Of a stretch of DNA of 9,703 nucleotides, positions 4,835-9,703 are shown piece by piece. Source of the stretch: Candidatus Zixiibacteriota bacterium (GTDB taxonomy: Bacteria; Zixibacteria; MSB-5A5; GN15; JACZUZ01); NCBI GenBank assembly GCA_022563625.1, contig JADFNA010000036.1, forward strand, positions 1 to 9,703. Reading direction: 5' to 3'. The position numbers and the translations under genes were made by a program. Numbering within the stretch: the stretch's first letter is position 1; each line of letters opens with the position of its first letter. The notes under the pieces were generated by a model that saw only the letters and a list, made by a program, of their open reading frames with translations, made no database searches and had not been told where the DNA came from.

Positions 4835-6922
4835 GTGGCCGAACATATTCACCATACCGCTGGCCATCGGGCAATATCTTCCCCCTGGTTCTGGCCAGCC
4901 ATACTGGCGGCGCCTCTGGTTGTACGGTTTCTCTTTGCGCTAATTGATGCGCAGTGGTGGGGATTGAATCACCTTGCGTTCGCGCCGGTATATTATGTAA
5001 TCATACTGGCTTCCTTGTCGGCGCTGGCGCTGCTCTGGATTATGCTTCAACCATTGCAGTCACAACACAGCAGCCGCATTGAACAAGTGTGTAGTTTTTT
5101 GGTCTCGAGTCGCGGCGCGGCGCTGGCTGCGCTGGCAGGTGGCGTAACCTTCTGGCTGATGTCATCAAACAGCCATCTGTTCGCCATTGGATATGAGCGT
5201 ATCGGCAATCTTGTCCAACGGACGACGCCTTTTGTGCACGAATATGAATATCTGGCGACACAACTTACTGTAGCGCTGTATCAGTTAACCGCCGGCATAA
5301 GCGACCGGGCGCTTGGCGATGCGGCTCTGGTTTTTCGCATCACTTCTGTTCTCAGCGGCGCCGGCTGCATCTGGCTCTGGCTGTTAATTATAGCCAGGCT
5401 GGGCAAAACCCACCGTGAGCGCGTGGCGCTGTTTGCTTTTCTGTTTTTCGGCGGGGCAGCCACACTCTTTTTTGGAGCCGGGGAGCTTCAGGCGCCGGCG
5501 GTGTTCTATGTGTCACTGTTGATCTGGCTCTCGCTGGCGGCGGTGCAATCAACTGAAAAACCTGAACGCCTGAAATACGCGCTTGTCCTGGCGCTTTGTG
5601 CGGCGTCCGGGCCGTTGTATCTGGCCCAACTGGTGTTTTTCATCCCACCGATATTTTTCGTTCTTGGAATCGCGCTATTCCCCGGCGGCCGCCGCGAACG
5701 TGTTTGGGGAGCGCTCTTTTTGGGGGCGCTAGTGGCGCTGGTTTTTTATGTGTACCAGCTCGGGTCCGAAAACATGTGGACCCAGGCGCGCCTGGCGCTG
5801 CCGGGAGGAAAACCCCCTGAGTTCAACTATAGCCTGCTTAGCCTTTCAAGATTCTTTGACCTGGCCAATAGCGGACTTTTCCTCTGGCCGATGGCCCCGG
5901 CGCTGTTCTGGCTGTGTCTGCGCTATTTTTTCTTTGAGCGGGCCGATCATCTTGCCAGCTGCCTCGGGGCGCTGGCTATCGCCGCCGCTGTCTGGATATT
6001 CATCGCTGATTTCCCCGGCGGCGCTGTGCGTGAGGTAACCACACTGGCTCCGTTTTCTATTCCCGCGCTTGTCCTGGCCGGATACCTGTGGAACAAAAGT
6101 GTCATACGCGGCGCCAATGTCACAACAGGCCGGAAACTGACCGGAGCGCTGCTGGTGACATCAGTTGCTTCGTTTCTCTCAATCGTCCCTGCCATGTACT
6201 CGGTAGAAGGGTCAGTGAGGTATATTGACCATGACTATCAGCGGCGAAGCGAACGTTATCTGAGCGGGTTGATTAACTTTCGCGATCATTTTTTCTTTGT
6301 GAAAGATTTTCCAACCGCCGACCACTGGGAACAAAACTTCAAATCCAAATCGCCGGTGTATCTGGACCATGAATCGGTGTTGGCTCTGGTGCGGGTGGGA
6401 CAACACACTGCGGCGCTGAGACGATTGGAATTCTTGCTGGCAACCCATCCGCATTGGGCGCCTCTGCGGGCCACCCAGGCCCGCGTCTATCTGTCCCTGG
6501 GCCGGCTGACTGAGGCGCTGGTGAGCATTTCAAAGGCGCGCGAACTGTCACCGGATAGTTACACGTATCTCATACACGAAGGCGACATCTGGCGGGCGCT
6601 GGAAGGGCTGGGGGCAGCGGACAGCGCCCGTGTGCGATATGAGATGGCCTATCAGTGGTCTAACGATGATCCCGAGGCGCTGATGCGGATGGGAATGATG
6701 GCGTACGAGGGGCGCAGGTTCGAGCAAGCCAGGAGATTCGCGTATCTGCTCTATGAATCTGATTTTTCCAATGTATATTCCTACCTGATCATCGGATTGA
6801 TTGCGTATCAAGAGGGTGAAGTTGAGCGCGCGCGCGCATACCTGTCGTACATGCAGCGTGTGGCGCCAAACATACCTGAAGCGGCGCTGGTGAATGATTT
6901 ACTGGAGAAGTTGAAAAGCTAA
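4835..6922 (+). CDS. Polytopic membrane protein with C-terminal TPR repeats
   Basis: 695 residues from a GTG start, 47 nt after recR, with no Shine-Dalgarno sequence. The frame stays open back into recR, but this is the first plausible start. The first about 455 residues hold roughly 12 hydrophobic helices (for example 18-38, 48-70, 94-112, 163-187, 195-214, 219-238, 248-283, 288-308, 342-368, 374-392, 403-419, 433-454). A long loop after helix 3 contains GYERIGNLVQRTTPFVHEYEYLATQL (119-144). The overall plan of this part recalls GT-C type membrane glycosyltransferases, but I do not see a clear catalytic Asp/Glu motif. Residues about 511-680 fit five consecutive 34-residue TPR units (for example RATQARVYLSLGRLTEALVS starting at 545), probably on the non-cytoplasmic face. 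Substrate and pathway are unknown. It may be co-transcribed with recR by position only. Confidence 0.8.
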   Translation: MAEHIHHTAGHRAISSPWFWPAILAAPLVVRFLFALIDAQWWGLNHLAFAPVYYVIILASLSALALLWIMLQPLQSQHSSRIEQVCSFLVSSRGAALAALAGGVTFWLMSSNSHLFAIGYERIGNLVQRTTPFVHEYEYLATQLTVALYQLTAGISDRALGDAALVFRITSVLSGAGCIWLWLLIIARLGKTHRERVALFAFLFFGGAATLFFGAGELQAPAVFYVSLLIWLSLAAVQSTEKPERLKYALVLALCAASGPLYLAQLVFFIPPIFFVLGIALFPGGRRERVWGALFLGALVALVFYVYQLGSENMWTQARLALPGGKPPEFNYSLLSLSRFFDLANSGLFLWPMAPALFWLCLRYFFFERADHLASCLGALAIAAAVWIFIADFPGGAVREVTTLAPFSIPALVLAGYLWNKSVIRGANVTTGRKLTGALLVTSVASFLSIVPAMYSVEGSVRYIDHDYQRRSERYLSGLINFRDHFFFVKDFPTADHWEQNFKSKSPVYLDHESVLALVRVGQHTAALRRLEFLLATHPHWAPLRATQARVYLSLGRLTEALVSISKARELSPDSYTYLIHEGDIWRALEGLGAADSARVRYEMAYQWSNDDPEALMRMGMMAYEGRRFEQARRFAYLLYESDFSNVYSYLIIGLIAYQEGEVERARAYLSYMQRVAPNIPEAALVNDLLEKLKS

Positions 6923-6929
6923 AGGAGGC

Positions 6930-6957
6930 CGGTCCCCGCTTTTTTGGCGGACGACCG
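6930..6957. terminator. Imperfect hairpin between convergent genes
   Basis: CGGTC (6930-6934) and CCGC (6936-6939) pair with GCGG (6947-6950) and GACCG (6953-6957) around a loop containing T6. It lies in the 47-bp gap between the two converging genes. The T-run is inside the loop, not after the stem, so terminator function on either strand is doubtful. Confidence 0.3.
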
Positions 6958-6969
6958 TCATCTCAACCG

Positions 6970-8517
6970 TCATCCCAAGCGTGAGATGCCATCCAGCGCC
7001 GCGACTTTGTAAGCTTCGCTCAGCGTGGGATAATTGAAAACAGAATCAATAAAGTAGTCGATAGTGCCGTTAAACGACATCACCGCCTGGCCGATATGTA
7101 TCAATTCGGTTGAGCGCTCTCCGATGATATGCACCCCCAGCAGTCTCAGATCGCTGCGGCGGAAAACGAGTTTTAGCAGCCCGTCCTGGTCATTCATAAT
7201 CTGGCCGCGGGCGAGTTCTTGGAAACGGCTGATGCCAACCTCGAACTCCTCGCCTAATTTGCGCGCAGATTCTTCGGTCTCGCCGACCAGTGATAATTCC
7301 GGGATGGTATAGATGCCATATGGCATCAGTTCATTCATTGAGTGCTGCCAGGGAGAGTCCGCCCGGCGCAAGGCATGATAGCTGGCAATACGGCCCTGGT
7401 CCATCGAGACCGAGGCAAGTGAAGGAAAGCCGATGACATCTCCCACCGCGTAGACAGATTCACAGGCGGTCTGAAAGTTTTCGTCGACTTTGATCAGACC
7501 CTTCTTGTCAGTCTCTATATTGAGATTTTCCAGGCCAATGTCTTCGGTGTTGCCGCTGCGTCCCGCTGAATACAGCAGGCGGTCGGAGACAATCTGGCGT
7601 CCCGAATCAGTTATAGTCACGACCTTGTTATTGCGCACCGAGATCTCCTTGGCGCCGTCGCCAAGAAGTATCTTAACACGGTATTTGCGCATCAAATGAG
7701 TCAACACGTCTGAGATTTCGTTATCCAGAAACGGCAGCAATCGGTCCCGCGTGTCCAGCAGGGTAACCTTAATCCCCAGATGGGCAAAAATACTGGCGTA
7801 TTCGCAACCGATCACGCCGCCGCCAACGACTGTCATAGTGCGCGGGATTTCATCGAGTCCCAAAATAGATTCGCCGTCGTAGATATACTTGTTGTCGATG
7901 TTTACTCCCGGCGGATGATACGGCCGGGCGCCGACCGAAATGATGATCTTACTGGCGCTGATGACGCGGTTGGTGACCGGGCCGTCTGAAACGATGACCC
8001 GATGGGGCGATGTCAGGACGGCATCGCCGGTGATCACTTCTATTCCGTTGCGGCTGAGCTGGTCTTTGATAACTTCCATCTCTTTTTGGATGACGTTATC
8101 TTTGCGGTGCATCAACTCGCTGACGGTGAGTTTGCTTTTCATTTCAAAGTGCAGGCCATAAATAGAACGCTGCTTGAGACCTGCAATATACAGCACGGTT
8201 TCGCGCAACGTCTTTGAGGGCAGGGTCCCGGTGTGGATCATCACACCGCCAATGACAGTTTTCCTTTCTACAATCGCGGCCTGCCTGCCGAGCTTTGCCG
8301 CTTGAAGCGCTGCCCGTTCACCCGATGGACCAGAACCGATGACCAGTAAATCGTAGTCATACTTGACTGCGCCGGTTTCTTCGCCCATCGATATCACACG
8401 CGCCAATTCATCTTGTGTTACGTCTTTGCGGGATACATCTTTGTCAGACACCCGTTTGTCAGACACCTGGTTGTCTAACACCATCTTTGATTTCACTTTC
8501 GCCATTGACTGATCCAT
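6970..8517 (-). CDS. sthA: Soluble pyridine nucleotide transhydrogenase
   Basis: 515 residues from the ATG at 8517. This is a cytoplasmic FAD flavoprotein that moves hydride between NADH/NAD+ and NADPH/NADP+. Motifs: FAD-binding YDYDLLVIGSGPSGERA (53-69, GSGPSG 61-66), NAD(P)-binding VVGGGVIGCEYASIF, second FAD motif VYAVGDVIGFPSLAS, and the C-terminal HIGQA and FNYPTLSEAYKVAALDG. NYPT is typical of SthA, where dihydrolipoyl dehydrogenases have the catalytic HPT. At the redox-disulfide site the sequence is GGVMIHTGTLPSK: both cysteines are replaced (M93, T98), excluding a disulfide reductase. The N-terminus is about 50 residues longer than usual and holds a five-residue tandem repeat. A TTG at 8556, ATGs at 8505 and 8484, or the ATG at 8388 are other possible starts; none has a good Shine-Dalgarno sequence. 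Its 3' end converges on the membrane/TPR gene. Confidence 0.93.
   Translation of the reverse strand: MDQSMAKVKSKMVLDNQVSDKRVSDKDVSRKDVTQDELARVISMGEETGAVKYDYDLLVIGSGPSGERAALQAAKLGRQAAIVERKTVIGGVMIHTGTLPSKTLRETVLYIAGLKQRSIYGLHFEMKSKLTVSELMHRKDNVIQKEMEVIKDQLSRNGIEVITGDAVLTSPHRVIVSDGPVTNRVISASKIIISVGARPYHPPGVNIDNKYIYDGESILGLDEIPRTMTVVGGGVIGCEYASIFAHLGIKVTLLDTRDRLLPFLDNEISDVLTHLMRKYRVKILLGDGAKEISVRNNKVVTITDSGRQIVSDRLLYSAGRSGNTEDIGLENLNIETDKKGLIKVDENFQTACESVYAVGDVIGFPSLASVSMDQGRIASYHALRRADSPWQHSMNELMPYGIYTIPELSLVGETEESARKLGEEFEVGISRFQELARGQIMNDQDGLLKLVFRRSDLRLLGVHIIGERSTELIHIGQAVMSFNGTIDYFIDSVFNYPTLSEAYKVAALDGISRLG
8407..8481 (-). repeat. 15-bp tandem repeat, five units, in the sthA N-terminal extension
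   Basis: Read on the minus strand, 75 nt divide into five 15-bp units, each starting GTG or GTA, the clearest being GTGTCTGACAAACGG and GTGTCTGACAAAGAT. In the sthA frame each encodes five residues on the pattern V-S-D-K-D, such as VSDKR, VSDKD and VSRKD; the outer units are more diverged. They occupy residues 13-37 from the ATG at 8517. The change GTG to GTA keeps valine, hinting that the stretch is or was translated. Confidence 0.65.
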
Positions 8518-8519
8518 GC

Positions 8520-8528
8520 TATATATAT
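8520..8528 (-). promoter_or_regulatory. TATATATA tract upstream of sthA, possible -10 region
   Basis: A TATATATA tract sits 3 bp before the ATG at 8517 within otherwise GC-rich sequence. If it is a -10 box, transcription would begin near 8511, past that ATG, and the start would be the ATG at 8505 (near-leaderless), 8484 or 8388. I see no good -35 at the right distance. The remaining gap up to 8650 holds no gene I can recognise. Confidence 0.25.
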
Positions 8529-8650
8529 CGACCCGATTGCGCGAATCTTGCCGCAATGGGCTGTTCGCACTCTGAGCGCTTTACTATTTGTTATTCATGT
8601 CATCCGGAAAATTGTTCCAGAGTGAAATCTCGGAGGCCACCTGTTCCCAT

Positions 8651-9703
8651 TTATTCATCAAAGTAGATTGGCTCTTTCAGGAGTGACGGGGAACCGCCAC
8701 ACAGACGATAGGGGAAGCTGAACGAGACTGTAGTGTCTTCGGCGTTGAAATAGGTTGACAGCGGGTCAAATGAAGAAATGTATTTGGCCACAAGGGTGGA
8801 GGTTGCATAATCATACAGGCCCGCCTCATTTTGGTCAAAACGGACCGCAAAGCGCCGTCCGGGAAACACCCGCCCTGCAGACTGCCCGTCGGATTGACGT
8901 TGAAACTGCTCATCAAACAAATCGCTGGCCAGCAGATCCATATCACGTCCGCCCCCCAGGAAAACGGTGCCTGTGGGAACGCCCGAGCCGTTCGGCAGTC
9001 CTCTTACGAATATACGCTGTCCGATGATTGAAATGACGGCGCCCGGCAGGCTGGCGCTGGTGATTTTGTGGCTGCCGCTCCCGTGGCTCTCGCTCTGTTC
9101 AGGCCATTGACTCTCCGGACGGAGGTGTGGATAGTCCTCCGTCTGGCTGAACTCGCCGGATACGTACTTTTCAGTGAACTCTTCCAGCGCTTCCTCCCAG
9201 CTGACCGACAAGTGTTTGAGTGTTTCACGCCGTACCGTTTCGGAGCGAATCGCCGCAGTCCTGACGAAACCGCCAGAGAGACTAATATACAGATCCAGAA
9301 CACGTCCGAAACCAAAACGGTCAACCAGGAAGTTGACAAACAACGCCGAGCCAGAATAGGCGATGCTTGCATCATGATCTGAGTGGAAGGCCATCATCTC
9401 CAGCAGACTGTCCACGCTGACAAATTCGTACCGATACAGGTAGGCCGCCATCTCCAGTAAACTGGCAGGGGCGCGGTTGGCCCGGCCGCCCAGATATGTG
9501 GCCAGCCCCTCGCGAAGAAAGGGCAATGTTGTCAATGGGAGAGTTTGCAGCCGGTAATTGACCAGGGCGTGCGCTACTTCATGATAATGCGGGAAAACGG
9601 AAGATATAATTGCATCTGAAGCCAGGTCATGCAGGCCCCGGACTTCGACTCCAGTGATTCTTTTCACTTCGGTATCATCAGCACAAAAATAATAGTCGAA
9701 TTT
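8651..9703 (-). CDS. HEVAH zinc-peptidase-like protein, 5' end missing
   Basis: The frame is open to the right edge, so the N-terminus is outside the window; 350 residues are visible. Near the start is FPHYHEVAHALVNYRL, with HEVAH at visible residues 41-45, then LPFLREGLATYLGGR with Glu 65. HExxH plus a downstream Glu in an 'EGLA-x-Y' context is the zinc-ligand pattern of gluzincin (peptidase MA-like) proteins. SIAYSGSALFVNFLVDRFGFGRVLDLYISLSGG further on also fits this family. The last 150 or so residues look like a separate beta-rich domain I do not recognise. Catalytic activity is inferred from motifs; the substrate is unknown. A signal peptide would lie in the missing part. The gene lies upstream of sthA on the same strand, about 130 bp away, with no clear terminator between. 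Confidence 0.7.
   Translation of the reverse strand, partial: KFDYYFCADDTEVKRITGVEVRGLHDLASDAIISSVFPHYHEVAHALVNYRLQTLPLTTLPFLREGLATYLGGRANRAPASLLEMAAYLYRYEFVSVDSLLEMMAFHSDHDASIAYSGSALFVNFLVDRFGFGRVLDLYISLSGGFVRTAAIRSETVRRETLKHLSVSWEEALEEFTEKYVSGEFSQTEDYPHLRPESQWPEQSESHGSGSHKITSASLPGAVISIIGQRIFVRGLPNGSGVPTGTVFLGGGRDMDLLASDLFDEQFQRQSDGQSAGRVFPGRRFAVRFDQNEAGLYDYATSTLVAKYISSFDPLSTYFNAEDTTVSFSFPYRLCGGSPSLLKEPIYFDE

Noticed and set aside
6959..6988. CATCTCA / TGAGATG inverted repeat at the end of sthA as a terminator
   Set aside because: The stem lies partly inside the coding sequence, is AT/GC mixed with a 16-nt loop and has no T-run on either strand.
9004..9382. Open frames of about 100-120 codons on both strands within the peptidase gene
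   Set aside because: They lie wholly inside the peptidase-like frame, which carries the zinc motif and family sequence; these are shadows.
357..9703. A hidden defence, secretion or biosynthetic system
   Set aside because: The genes are core replication, repair, redox and RNA functions plus two unlinked hypothetical-type proteins; no effector, toxin-antitoxin pair, transposase or synthase cluster is present.

Overview
The window reads as an ordinary chromosomal stretch from a free-living bacterium, moderately GC-rich by eye. There is no phage, transposase, plasmid or CRISPR content, and codon use looks even from gene to gene. I cannot place the organism firmly. Its SthA-type transhydrogenase, the large membrane/TPR protein, the gluzincin-type peptidase and the paired GTAG-footed palindromes would fit a Gram-negative lineage, perhaps an FCB-group candidate phylum such as Zixibacteria. 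That placement is inference only.

Layout, left to right. (1) 1-281: the 3' end of a PTS EIIA-type-2 domain gene, then a short 12-bp tandem repeat. (2) 357-1349: a DUF4234-like membrane protein with proline-rich N- and C-terminal tails. (3) 1350-1969: a 620-bp RNA and repeat block holding tRNA-Ala(CGC), a hairpin, the small SRP RNA (ffs) and a pair of inverted REP-like palindromes. (4) 1970-4787: dnaX, ybaB/ebfC and recR, the classic replication/recombination cluster. In Bacillus subtilis the SRP RNA gene also lies next to dnaX-yaaK-recR, so the ffs-dnaX link here looks ancestral. (5) 4835-6922: a 695-aa polytopic membrane protein with about five C-terminal TPR repeats, on the same strand and close behind recR. 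(6) On the minus strand, converging on it: a soluble NAD(P) transhydrogenase (sthA) and, upstream of that, the 3' part of a HEVAH zinc-peptidase-like gene that runs off the right edge.

How the genes relate. DnaX is the clamp-loader ATPase, YbaB a nucleoid-associated DNA binder and RecR a recombination mediator; their order suggests one transcript. The ffs and tRNA genes are separate stable RNA units. SthA balances NADH and NADPH pools. The membrane/TPR protein and the peptidase have no pathway I can name from context.

The most interesting signals are regulatory. dnaX carries a run of nine A's in the linker before the tau-specific C-terminal region. It is followed at once by TGA in the -1 frame, so slippage there would give a 413-residue gamma-like product. 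Between ffs and dnaX sit two 27-nt GTAG-footed palindromes in inverted orientation, the architecture of a REP/BIME element. SthA has an N-terminal extension made partly of five tandem five-residue repeats, and its true start is uncertain. I found no convincing new multi-gene system.
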